Part shown: positions 1 through 9,600 of the stretch, piece by piece
How the letters are laid out: the number at the start of each line of letters is the position of its first letter
How positions within the stretch are numbered: the first letter of the stretch is position 1
Source of the DNA: Deltaproteobacteria bacterium
GTDB lineage: Bacteria > Myxococcota > JACRCW01
DNA length: 60,726 nt
Direction: 5' to 3'
Assembly (NCBI GenBank): GCA_016218805.1
Contig: JACRCW010000007.1
Coordinates: forward strand, 1-60,726
Position numbers and translations under genes: made by a program
The notes under the pieces: generated by a model
Databases searched by the model: none
What the model saw: only the letters and a program-made list of their open reading frames with translations
What the model was told of the DNA's origin: nothing

Positions 1-1
1 A

Positions 2-1186
2 CAACGCGGCCAATCTCATTGCAATGATATTCCTCTGCTGCTCTGGTCTTGTTCTCCAATCAGTCCACAAGACCCCGGTTCCTGCATGACATCTCACTAC
101 GGAGCCACGACGTGCCTCACCCAATTGTCAGGAGAACCAGATTTCGCGCCTGTCGGGCTCCCGGTGACATTCATGTGCGGGGGGCCGGACGCGGATTGCG
201 CGGGGTTCCCCGGTTCGGCGGACGACGCGGGCAATCCTGGGGGCTTGCGGAGCGTGGAGGTCCAGACGGAAACGCGACCGCCAACGCCCACCGTGCCCGG
301 TGCCACCACCGCAACCGCGGTATTCCGCGGCCCGGCCACCTCGTCGGCGGGCGCGCTGGTCTACATTCACGCGTCCTTCCTACCCTCCGGCCAGACAACC
401 TGGGTGACCACCCCCGGTTCCGCCACCATCCGCTTTCTGGGCTCAGCACTGCTTTCCGCCCAGACGAGCAACTGGCCAGCGTCGAAGGTCCTCTTCAGCC
501 GGCGGGGTCAGGCGGGTTTTGGCGAGGTCACCGTGATTGCGCGTACCGGAGCGTGGCCGGCCGCCGGCCTGGAGGTGTGCGCGTCCCTGGATGCGGCGGG
601 ATCCACCCGCGCGTCGCTTTCCGACCAGACGGACGACACCGGGGCCAGCCTGATGCTGCCGACCGACGCCCTCGGCCGGGCCACCGTCTACCTCAACCCG
701 GTGAACTACATGGCGCGCGGGCCTGTGCAGGTAGCCCTGCGTGTCGTACCGCTCAACTACGAACCCGCGGCGGACGAGGCGGATTCCCCGTGCCGAGAAG
801 ATCCGGCCGCAATCACCCTAATGGAGGAGTGGCAACTGGACGGGACGCCCCTCATGCGCAGCATGGTGTACCTGGGTGCGCAGCCTCCATCCGTGTCCGT
901 TCAGGGAACGGGCGGCCTCTCCACCACGGCGGTCCAGTTCCAAGTCCTGCAGGATGACCTCAGCCCGGCGAGTGATGTGGTCATGGAATTCACGCTGGAG
1001 GAGACCCCCGACACAGCGGCGTACGTGACACCATTGGAGACAGTTGACACGCGCGGAATCGGGACTGGGTTTGTAACCGCGGGAGACCAGGCCGGAGTGC
1101 TCCGGGTGCGAGCGACGTCGCGGGCGGGCCTGGAAGTGGTCACCGCGCTGAGCGATGCCATCCCGGTGGTGGGCGGCGGGGGGTAG
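2..1186 (+). CDS. Exported Ig-like domain protein, 5' end outside window
   Basis: The reading frame is open from base 2, so the true start is probably outside the window. The first ATG in frame is at 86 and gives 366 aa. The protein is rich in small, polar and beta-prone residues. Its last ~70 residues read like a bacterial Ig-like (Big_1 type) domain: a segment beginning VVMEFTLEETP, then TRGIGTGFVTAG, then VLRVRATS. An earlier stretch around residues 195-215 (LGRATVYLNP) has the same style. It ends in a glycine run just before the stop. No catalytic motif is visible. The next gene follows about 100 bp downstream in the same direction and is also exported. I infer a surface or periplasmic structural protein; the substrate is unknown. 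A different-frame ATG at 24 starts a short hydrophobic peptide that stops at 89, so a frame error near the start is also possible. Confidence 0.6.
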   Translation, partial: QRGQSHCNDIPLLLWSCSPISPQDPGSCMTSHYGATTCLTQLSGEPDFAPVGLPVTFMCGGPDADCAGFPGSADDAGNPGGLRSVEVQTETRPPTPTVPGATTATAVFRGPATSSAGALVYIHASFLPSGQTTWVTTPGSATIRFLGSALLSAQTSNWPASKVLFSRRGQAGFGEVTVIARTGAWPAAGLEVCASLDAAGSTRASLSDQTDDTGASLMLPTDALGRATVYLNPVNYMARGPVQVALRVVPLNYEPAADEADSPCREDPAAITLMEEWQLDGTPLMRSMVYLGAQPPSVSVQGTGGLSTTAVQFQVLQDDLSPASDVVMEFTLEETPDTAAYVTPLETVDTRGIGTGFVTAGDQAGVLRVRATSRAGLEVVTALSDAIPVVGGGG

Positions 1187-1290
1187 GTGGACAGGGTCCG
1201 GGGGACCTCATCCTGTCCCGTTGGTGGTAGCGCGTGACGCGCGAACGGGCGCGGTGCGGATTGGGCGCCCGGGGCAATGAGGGGAAATCC

Positions 1291-3306
1291 ATGCTGCGTC
1301 TCCCATTGGACCTGGTTTGGCTTCTGCCGCCCGCTCTGATCGTAGCGGCGTGCACTGGGGTGACCAGCGCGCCGGATGCCGGAGCGCCCTCCCCCACGGG
1401 TGACGCAGGCACGTGCGGTGCGGCGCGCGAATGCCGGATTGCGCGTGATTGCCAGGCAGGCGGGTACGCGTGTTCCGTCAGCGACGGCAGGACCGGCTGC
1501 TGCATCCAGCCTGCCAGCGCCAATGACCGCGGCTGTCTACCCAATGAGCGGTGTGAACTGAGAACGGGGACGTGCCAACGGCTCCCGGAATGCGAACCCG
1601 GGACGCACTCGGCGTGCCCACCGGGAAGCTTCTGCGTGTTTCAGGACGCGTGGGTCTGTGCTGACTCCCCCGAGGCTTACCCGGCGCCACACTGCACGCT
1701 GAATCGCGCGGAATTCCCGCTGCGGGTGGGTCAGTCCTGGCTGCCGGAGCCCACGTTCATCCAGCGCAACGGCTACCTGGCCGTTTACGCGTCCGGAGGA
1801 TTCACACGTGGACCCATTGCCCACCCCCAGCAAGGCCGCCGGCGTCGGGGCGTTTGATCTTTCTACCGCCGCGCCGCCGGTGGGCGACTTCGGGATGGGT
1901 TTCACCGCGTTCTCGTCCGCCGCTCCGGTCTTTGACTTGGACTCCTCGGGCCTGCTGGGTGCCGGCGTGCCGGTGAACGTCAACACCGGTTCCGGCTTGA
2001 CCACCGTCACGCTGCCCCCGGGCGCGTTCCTCCAGGTTGCGGGGTCTGTCATCAAGGGCCGCGCGGAAGCCGTCACCGAAGGCCCCTGCGGGCCCGGGGC
2101 CACTGGCTGTCGGCGCGTGCTGTGGGCGTTCGGAGGGCAGGCTTCGCTCAGCCGCATGGCGCCGCTCTTCTCCGCGCTGAGTTCGTCGGGCGCCGCGGAC
2201 CCGGTCGGCCGCATCTGCCGCATTTGCCGGCGCTGCGGCGCAACTTCTATCACGCCGTTTCACCCGTATTCTCCGTCACGGACGGCGAACCTGGCGTGTA
2301 TGCCACCAGCGACGTCGTTCTTCGCCCGAACTATCTCTCACTATTGTCCGTGACGGCCCGCATCCCGACCCTCCCTGCGGACCCGCGCACCCCGCTCAAC
2401 GGTGCCATGGTCCTCCTGGGCACGGAGGTGCCCGGCGTGGGGTTAGTTCTCCAGGGGTTCACCTCCGGCACGGATGCGTGTCACGACGACGCTCCCCTCA
2501 CCTGCACCACCAGCGCCGCGGTGGACGGCCGGCTGGCATGCGCGGACGACACTTCCACCCCCGCCGTGGACGAATGCGAGGGCCTGCTTCCGGGCGAACT
2601 CGCGCTATCCACCGCGCCGCAGCATGACGGCTTGGAAGTGCGCTCAACCACCTTGGTGGCCATGGCGCGTGACCTGGCCACGCCGTCGTCCGAGTGCCTG
2701 GCTGCGTCAGTTCTCATTGCCCGCCTCCCATCACTCCCCGCTACCGGCGTGGTGGGCTTTCCCGCCGGGTTCCTTCCCCTTGGAGCGGGCGCCTTCAACC
2801 GTGGCGCGCGCACACTGTCACTCCCGGCAGACGTGGCGGGTGCAGGCTTCCACCGGCTCCAACTGGCCAACGGGCAGGGACATCCCTGGCACCTCTACGT
2901 CCCCACCACCCGGCGGACCACGTCCATTCCCACGCCGCCTGCCGAGCTGTCGGACGACCGTGCTGCCCGGGCCGATCTCCAGGCATTCCTGAGGGCGTCG
3001 GGCGTGGGGCTCGCGGCGCTTGAAGAACTTGGCGGTCCAGGGATGACCGTACTTTCAAACCTCACGGTTGCATTCTTTACCCGGGCGTGTTTACCCGACT
3101 ATGCACCGCGGGATTGCACGGCTTCCAGTGAATGCAATTACGGTCGTTTTGCAGGGTTCACCTGTGCCGAAGCGGAGCGCGTCTGCGTGAATGAGGGCCT
3201 TGGCGTATGGCTCAAGACCGGGCCCTGCCCGCCCACCGCGCCCGAGGCCATCACCGCCGCCGGGCGCACGCTCAGCGTTGAGCGCCACCCGTGCGTGATG
3301 GAGTGA
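1291..3306 (+). pseudogene. Lipoprotein gene interrupted by two compensating frameshifts
   Basis: ATG at 1291 follows a GAGGGGAAA ribosome site and starts a lipoprotein signal (hydrophobic core, lipobox VAAC, then a cysteine-rich region). An in-frame ATG at 1234 lacks such support. Protein-like sequence runs in frame 1 to about 1795, continues in frame 2 from about 1800 to 2205 (for example DPLPTPSKAAGVGAF, FSALSSSGAADPVGR), then returns to frame 1 from about 2215 to the TGA at 3306 (NFYHAVSPVFSVTDGEPGV and onward). The three pieces join into one protein of about 670 aa without a gap. The C-terminal part has paired cysteines (SECNYGRFAGFTCAEAERVC). The family was not recognised. Either the gene is inactivated or the assembly carries two single-base errors; the well-preserved middle segment favours a recent event or an error. 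It converges on the next gene with 28 bp between stops. Confidence 0.65.
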
Positions 3307-3334
3307 CGCCCCCGCCCGTCCACCACGCCCACCC

Positions 3335-6300
3335 CTATCGAATCGACCAGCCCGTCCGGCAGTCCGTGCTGGACTCGCACAGGGGCTGCGGATCGGTGGG
3401 GCGGCCGATGTCGTCGAGCATGACCCAGGTGCCGCCAGACGGGTCCTGCCCCACGAGCGCGGGGCCGTACGTGGCGTCGAGCGTGACGTAGCCCTCGCCG
3501 CGGAAGTCCGCGCACATCCAGTAGCCGGTGCGCGGCGTGGCCACGTAGCCGGGTCCCAGGCTCAACTGCTCGTCCGGGCAACCCAGGTCGCAGTTGGGGC
3601 CCCCAAAGTGATCATTGCAGCCGCACATCAGCCGGCCGAATTCCGCCGAATTGCCCTGGCCGATCGTCCCGCTCGGGTCCGCCGCCCAGCCCGGGCAGAG
3701 TTGGCGCCAGGCCGCGACCTCGGTGACGGGGTCCAGGATGTTCCCCGGCGTCGTCGGAGACCACTCGTCAATGCAGCCGCGCCGGTATGCGCCGCCGGTG
3801 CCCAGGAACCCCGTTGCCGCAAAGCCCACCGCGCCGTTGGCCGGCGAGGGGTCCACGGTGCACCCCAGGCGCGCGTGGCGCGGGTTCACGGGCTCCGGGC
3901 CGGTCAACGCCGGCTCGGTGCTTTCGGCGCAATTCCCGCTGCCGCAATCCACCGAGCACACCCGGTCCGTGTCGGGGCACGCCACGTGGCACTGGTTGAG
4001 ATGGTAGGCGCCGGACAGGAACGCGTCCGCCGACAGCGTGGGAGTGTCGTTACCGGGCGTCTGCCGGACCAGCACACATTGGAACTGGCTGTGGTGCGAC
4101 ATCCCGCGCCACACCTGTCCAGCCACACACGTCCAGGGCGAGGTCCCCTCGCACTCCGCCTCGGGCGCCGGCGGCAGGGACGGGGCGCCGCACAGGCCGT
4201 GGAGCGGGACCGTGCTGTTGGCCACCTCGTCGGTGGGCGGCGGCGGAACCGTGCAGGTTCCCACCTGTCCCGCGCAGGACCACCGCGAAAAGTCCATGCC
4301 GAAATCCGGGTAATTCCGTCCATCCGTGCCGTTGTAGGCGGCGTCGCGGCTTCGCGTGCATTCCCGCCAATAGGGATGCGTACCGGCGCTGTAGCCCAGC
4401 GGGAAGTCGCTGGCGCACCGGGACCGCTCGCTGATGACGTATTGGCCAAAGCGCAGGGACTCGCTGCCGGGTTCGTACCAGCTGCGGTGCAGCTCCACGA
4501 AGTACGCGAATTGCGCCAAGACGGCCTGGTCCGCGGACATCGTTCCCTGCTCCATTCCGTGCCATTCGCGCAAATCGGCAATGCCGTTTCCGTTGTAGTC
4601 GCCACCCTCGCCCACGCAGGCGCGCGTGAGACCGTTGAGTTCGGACGCGCGGAACCGGCGGCCCACCGTGGCCGCGCCCGTCCCCGTTGCGTACGGCGGC
4701 GAGCCCGGGTCCAGGTCCAGCTGGTTCTGGTCGTCGTTGCGTACCGGCTCGTACAGCGCCAGCGGCGCGGGCGTGGTGCACAGCGGGCGGCTGGTGGTGA
4801 GCGACGGGGTGCCCGAGCACAGGAACACCGGCAGGCGCTGCCCCAGCTCGTTCTCCATTACCACCCGGTCGATGGAGCGGACACGGCACCGCGCGTTGTC
4901 CCGCAGCGCTGTGTCCGCTGACGCGTATGCGCTGCGCGCGGCCTCGCGCACCCACCCGTCTCCGTCGGCGTCGCACGGCTTGGCGCGTCGCTCGCCCTCA
5001 TCCCAGTAGTTGTCCGTTTCCGTCTCACACAGGCAGTGGCCGTTCTCCAGCGTGGTGGGCCAGATGCGGCCCGTCTCGCCCGTGAACGCGACGCTGCAGG
5101 ACACCACGCAGGTGGCGCATTGCGAGGTGGCTTCGTTGAACGCCTCGTTGGTCCCGCACTGCGCGGTGACGCACCGCGCGTTCTGTCCCGGCGCACCCTC
5201 CACGCAGAACCCCGCGCCGCAGTCCAGCTCCAGGCATGTCTTCGGCCGCACGCACAGCGTCGGATCAACGGTGTCGAGCGTCGCGCCATCGAGGCAGTCG
5301 CCGCAGTAGTGGTAGGGCGGCATGCCTTCGCAGCGGCGCCCGCGGCCCGAGCAGTCCAGGTCCAGCGCGCCACACGAGTGTGGAAGCTGGCATTCCCCCC
5401 GCGTGTTCTCGCCGTGCCCCGGCAGGCAGTCACCGCACACGGCGGGGCCGCCGGCCGGCTGGTCGCACAAGCGCTGCTGGGATGCACACAACGCCGAGAT
5501 GCTGGCGGGCGCACCGGCCGTGCAGTTGGCGAGGGTGCACGTGCCACCCACGTCCGCATAGCCGTCCAGGCAAGCCGCGCAGACCGCGTCTGCCGTTGAC
5601 GTGGCGGCCGTGCACTCGCGGTGCACCGCCGCGCAGTCAAGGTCCGCGCAGGCCCGCACAACGCGGCATGTCCCCGCGTCGTCCACGTGGCCGGCGAGGC
5701 ACGCGCCGCAGGTGGCGCCACTTCCCGCGGTGGCGCTGCACGCGCGGTTCAATGCCGTGCATTCCGCAAGCCGGCTGGTTGAACCCGCCAGCTCGCAGTC
5801 CAACTCGTCGCAAAACAGCGTTGTACTGTTCCACCGGAAGCCGGGCGCACATGCGGGCAGGCAGGCGGCGTCCGCGCTTGCGGTGCTCTCCTGGCAGTCC
5901 TGGTGCGCCGCGCACGCCAGTTGCGCGCACGTCCGCGGCGCGCGGCACCGCTGCGTAGCGCCATCACAGACCAGGTCATTGGTGCACGCGCCGCCGGTAC
6001 ACGGGCACCCCGCCACGCCGTTGCTGCAGGCCGCGCACATACCGTTGCCCGCGCAGTACTGGTCGGTGCCGCACGCGCCGCCATCGCCACACACGCAGCC
6101 CAGCGTGGCGTGCGGGCACGGATCGGTCACGCACACGTCCTGGTCGCACACCAGTGGCGCGTCGCACGCGTCGCCGGTCCCGCACGGGCAGCCGCGCTTG
6201 CCGGGCGTGCACGCCGCACAGCCGCCGTCACCCACGCACTGCAGCCCGGGGTCGCACGTGCCGCTCTGGAGGCACGGGCAGTTGGCCGCGCCCGGCTGGC

Positions 6301-6601
6301 AGGCGGCGCACGTTCCACCCACGCAGCGCCCGCCGGGACATCCGCCGTCGGCGGCGCACGCGCATCCCTGCGTCCCCGGCGTGCACGACGGCTCCGTGCA
6401 GGCGCCGCCCACGCAGGTGAACGTACTGCCGTAGCCGTCGCGGCACTCCGCGTCCCCCGTGCACGCCACGCACGACGAGTCGCGGCACACCTGCCCGTTG
6501 CTGCAGTTGCCGGTGCCCTGGCAACCGGGCGTGGGGGTGGGCTTGGGGCACGCGGCCAGCAGCGGCAGCAGGAGCAGGGCGAGTGAATGGACCGTTTTCA
6601 T
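3335..6601 (-). CDS. 1088-aa cysteine-rich lipoprotein, last gene of Tc-like operon
   Basis: A clear lipoprotein signal (MKTVHSLALLLLPLLAAC) gives a lipidated Cys at about residue 18. GGAG lies 8 bases before the ATG. Residues ~27-220 hold five copies of a cysteine module of the form C..G..GC.C.....C..GL.C....C (for example CTPGKRGCPCGTGDAC). Residues ~225-490 switch to EGF-like spacing (CAACLDGYADVGGTC). The C-terminal ~500 residues are less cysteine-rich and contain mixed aromatic and acidic segments. No enzyme motif is visible. It begins 12 bp after the stop of the 2090-aa TcA-like lipoprotein, so the two are almost certainly co-transcribed. The same cysteine module occurs in both other lipoproteins of the operon, which suggests a shared partner or a common stalk. 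I infer a surface-exposed outer-membrane lipoprotein; the function is unknown. Confidence 0.85.
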   Translation of the reverse strand: MKTVHSLALLLLPLLAACPKPTPTPGCQGTGNCSNGQVCRDSSCVACTGDAECRDGYGSTFTCVGGACTEPSCTPGTQGCACAADGGCPGGRCVGGTCAACQPGAANCPCLQSGTCDPGLQCVGDGGCAACTPGKRGCPCGTGDACDAPLVCDQDVCVTDPCPHATLGCVCGDGGACGTDQYCAGNGMCAACSNGVAGCPCTGGACTNDLVCDGATQRCRAPRTCAQLACAAHQDCQESTASADAACLPACAPGFRWNSTTLFCDELDCELAGSTSRLAECTALNRACSATAGSGATCGACLAGHVDDAGTCRVVRACADLDCAAVHRECTAATSTADAVCAACLDGYADVGGTCTLANCTAGAPASISALCASQQRLCDQPAGGPAVCGDCLPGHGENTRGECQLPHSCGALDLDCSGRGRRCEGMPPYHYCGDCLDGATLDTVDPTLCVRPKTCLELDCGAGFCVEGAPGQNARCVTAQCGTNEAFNEATSQCATCVVSCSVAFTGETGRIWPTTLENGHCLCETETDNYWDEGERRAKPCDADGDGWVREAARSAYASADTALRDNARCRVRSIDRVVMENELGQRLPVFLCSGTPSLTTSRPLCTTPAPLALYEPVRNDDQNQLDLDPGSPPYATGTGAATVGRRFRASELNGLTRACVGEGGDYNGNGIADLREWHGMEQGTMSADQAVLAQFAYFVELHRSWYEPGSESLRFGQYVISERSRCASDFPLGYSAGTHPYWRECTRSRDAAYNGTDGRNYPDFGMDFSRWSCAGQVGTCTVPPPPTDEVANSTVPLHGLCGAPSLPPAPEAECEGTSPWTCVAGQVWRGMSHHSQFQCVLVRQTPGNDTPTLSADAFLSGAYHLNQCHVACPDTDRVCSVDCGSGNCAESTEPALTGPEPVNPRHARLGCTVDPSPANGAVGFAATGFLGTGGAYRRGCIDEWSPTTPGNILDPVTEVAAWRQLCPGWAADPSGTIGQGNSAEFGRLMCGCNDHFGGPNCDLGCPDEQLSLGPGYVATPRTGYWMCADFRGEGYVTLDATYGPALVGQDPSGGTWVMLDDIGRPTDPQPLCESSTDCRTGWSIR

Positions 6602-6613
6602 CGTCGCTCCGTC

Positions 6614-9600
6614 TCAGAACTGCGTGAAATCCGTGTAATAGATGAACAGCCGGACGTCGCTGAGTGACTGGAGATCGATGTCCTGGTTTTCGCGCTCGTC
6701 CTTCTGGTTGATGGCCAGTTCCCAGGCGGTGTTCACGAACGGCCGGTCCCGGAACCGGTTGTTGCGGTACACCGCCGGGGTGAAGAAGCGCGTTCCGTTG
6801 AAGAACGGGTTGAGCACCGCCAGCCGCTCCGGGAAGCGATAGTAGAGCGTTTCACCCGTCACCCCGTGCACCGCACTGGTTCCCTGCTGGCGCAGGTAGA
6901 GCCGGCCCAGCGAGTCCCCCACGCCGGAACCAATGACCTCCGCCTCCACGTAAAGGATCTTGTGGTCCCGCGTCAGCGGGGACAGCCGCTCGAAATTGGT
7001 GGAGAACGGGATGGTCAGGTAGCCGTTCTCATCGAGGAGCGACGCGTCCGCCAGCCGTGCGCGCATCATGTCGATGCGCCCTCCCTGCGGAATGGCCAGT
7101 CCCGCGTCATCCAGCACCGGGATGCGCATGATGTCGTCGCGCAGGGACAGGATCATTGCCCGCGTGTCCGGCAGCCCGTAGTCCTCCTCAAACCGGTAGA
7201 ACTCGTTCTCCAGGTCCGCCAGGTAATTGCTGAGATTGTAATCCCCGTACTGCACCATCCGGATGAGGAAGAGCTGCTCCAGCGGCGCGTAGCTCTGGCT
7301 CGTGTAGTACTCAAGCACCTTGGTTGCCCGGTAGGCCTCCTGCAGCGCGTTCTTGAAGCTGAGGTCCGCGTTCAGATACGCGTCATTCCGGTAAATGCGG
7401 ACATTGGGGTCGTTCTTGGCTGCGTTGATGTTGATGGAGAACTGTTCCGCCTCCTTCAACTCCTGCTCCAGACGCAGCGCCAGGTTGTGCTTGGCGGTGA
7501 TATCCGCCGCCGCCAGTCGCACCTGGTATTCGCCCCGCAACGCCTCCAGCTGCAGTTCCTTGAGGCGCAGTACCAGGGTGGCCATGCGCGCGTTGGCGTC
7601 CACCATCGCCACGTCGCACTGGTGCTGCGTCTCCCAGCGCGCGCGCGTCAGGTCCAGCACGCCAATCTCGGTCTCCGCCGCTGCAATGGCCGCCTCAATG
7701 GCGACTATCCCTATGGCGCCGGTTGCGTACACGAGCGAGTACGCCGTCACGGAGCCCACGGCCGCCGGGCAGTCCGACCCGCCGCCGCCCGGCCCGGCGA
7801 TCACGATGCACTTGGCCATCCCGGACAGCGTCGCCGTGTAACCCACGATCCGCTCGATGGCCGAGATTCCCACCTTGGCGGCCCGCACCGTCGTCTCCAG
7901 CGACAGCCGCAGTGCGCCCATCGTGTAGGTGTAGTCCGCCAGGTCAAATATCAGGTTGCACTGCGCCTCGACGCGCGAGTGCTCGATGGCCACCTCCGCC
8001 AGCACGTTGTCGAAGCTCGCCCGCGTGCGCTCGAGGTCCACGCGGGAAATCTCGAACTGCCCCATGGCCTGCGCAATGGCCCCGGTACCCACGCGCCCGC
8101 ACGGGTCACCGACCCGCCGCGTGGCCTCGTTCATGTCCGCGTAGGAGCTCACGGCCGGGTACACGCGGCCGTCGTCACCCTGGAACGTGCCGCACACCTC
8201 GCCCAGCTGGTTCTCGTAGTTGTTGCGCAGCTTCACCAGCTCCGCCTGGAATTCCTGGGCATCCGTCTCAAACGCGCGGCTGCGCGCCAGCGCGTCGTTC
8301 TCCCGGTCCTTCGCGTCCGCCAGCTTGGCCTTCGCACGCGCCAGGATCACCTCAAAGGCGCTGACGTCCGTCTGCTCGCCCATGGTCGGGAATGGGATGT
8401 AATCCGGCGGAAATCCAAAGTAGTTGATATCGTCAGAAATCGCCTTGTACACATTGCGCATGTCCAGCATCGCCATGCGGTAGCGGCGCTGGCCGTTCTC
8501 AAGTTCCATGGCAATCTGCGGCTGGTCTTCCGGCGCCATCACCTTTGTAATGCGCTGCATCAGCTGGCCCAGCGCAATGGATTCCAGGTAGGTGGCCGTG
8601 TACGCGCGCTCCACGACGGAACGCGCGAGGTCCGGGCGGTTGAAGTTCTGGTAGCGCTGCGCCACCTGGCTCCACGTCCGCGCCTTCTGCGTGGAGGCCC
8701 GCACCAGCCGCTCCAGGTACCGCGTCACCGTCTCCTGCGTGACAAAGTTGCGGCCGGTGAAGCCATACTGCAGCGCATCCCAGACCAGCGGGCTCAGCGA
8801 ATAGAAGCGATCCAGCGCTTCCTGGTAGTACTGCGCCGCCTGGTAGAGGTTGAACATCTCGTACCCGGCCGGCCCAGACAGGTTGATGCCACCCTTTTCA
8901 AATGACGCGCCCAGGAATGAGCTTGCCCCGGTCCCGGCAAGGTCAAAGCGCGAGGCAAACGAGCGCGTGTACGACTCGTCACCCATCATCACCAGCAGCT
9001 CCGCGTACAGCCGCTCGAACCCGTCGTGAACCTGCGTGGGGTCCATCTCCGGGTGGCAGCCCTCCGTGTAGGCGAAGCTCGCGCACAAATAGTCATCCAG
9101 CAGCTCCCGGCCCGTGACGAGCGTGGGTGGAACCGGCGGGACCGCGGCGGGATCGCCCGGGTCCGTGACCACCGTCTGCAGCAACGCGGGGTCCTCGTGG
9201 AAGTCGCGCCACACCTGCAGCAGGCACTCAATGCGCGCGCGGACGCTCTCAATCATCGCCGGGTCGTAGCAGTACGGCACCTGGTTGGAGCCCGGGATGC
9301 ACAGCTGCGGCGCGAACCCGATGGTGGCGCCCGTGCGGCTCACAAAACGCGTACGGTAGCGGAACGCCTGGTTGATATCCGTGTACAGGCTGTTGAAGAC
9401 CGGTTGGTCACCGCCGATTGCCGCCTTGAAGAACGTCTTTCCCTGCCGCAGGTCCAGCCGATCGCGGTCGCAGTACTGCTCCTTCCCGTTCGCACAGCGC
9501 CAGAACGGCGCCAGCTGGCGCACCTTCCCCTCGCTCTGCCACGTCGTGATCTGCGCGGTGGAGCAGCTGCCCACGGTGGCGCCCTGGGCCGGCACCTGGC

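Noticed and set aside
24..89. Short hydrophobic peptide (MIFLCCSGLVLQ) resembling a signal
   Set aside because: Stops at 89 in a different frame. It could be the real N-terminus if a frame error exists, but this is not supported enough to annotate.
49..957. 302-aa open frame overlapping the first gene
   Set aside because: Arg/Gly/Pro-rich with no coding character; it is a frame shadow of the Ig-like protein gene.
6866..8905. 679-aa open frame opposite the TcA-like gene
   Set aside because: Composition mirrors the coiled-coil gene; no ribosome site.
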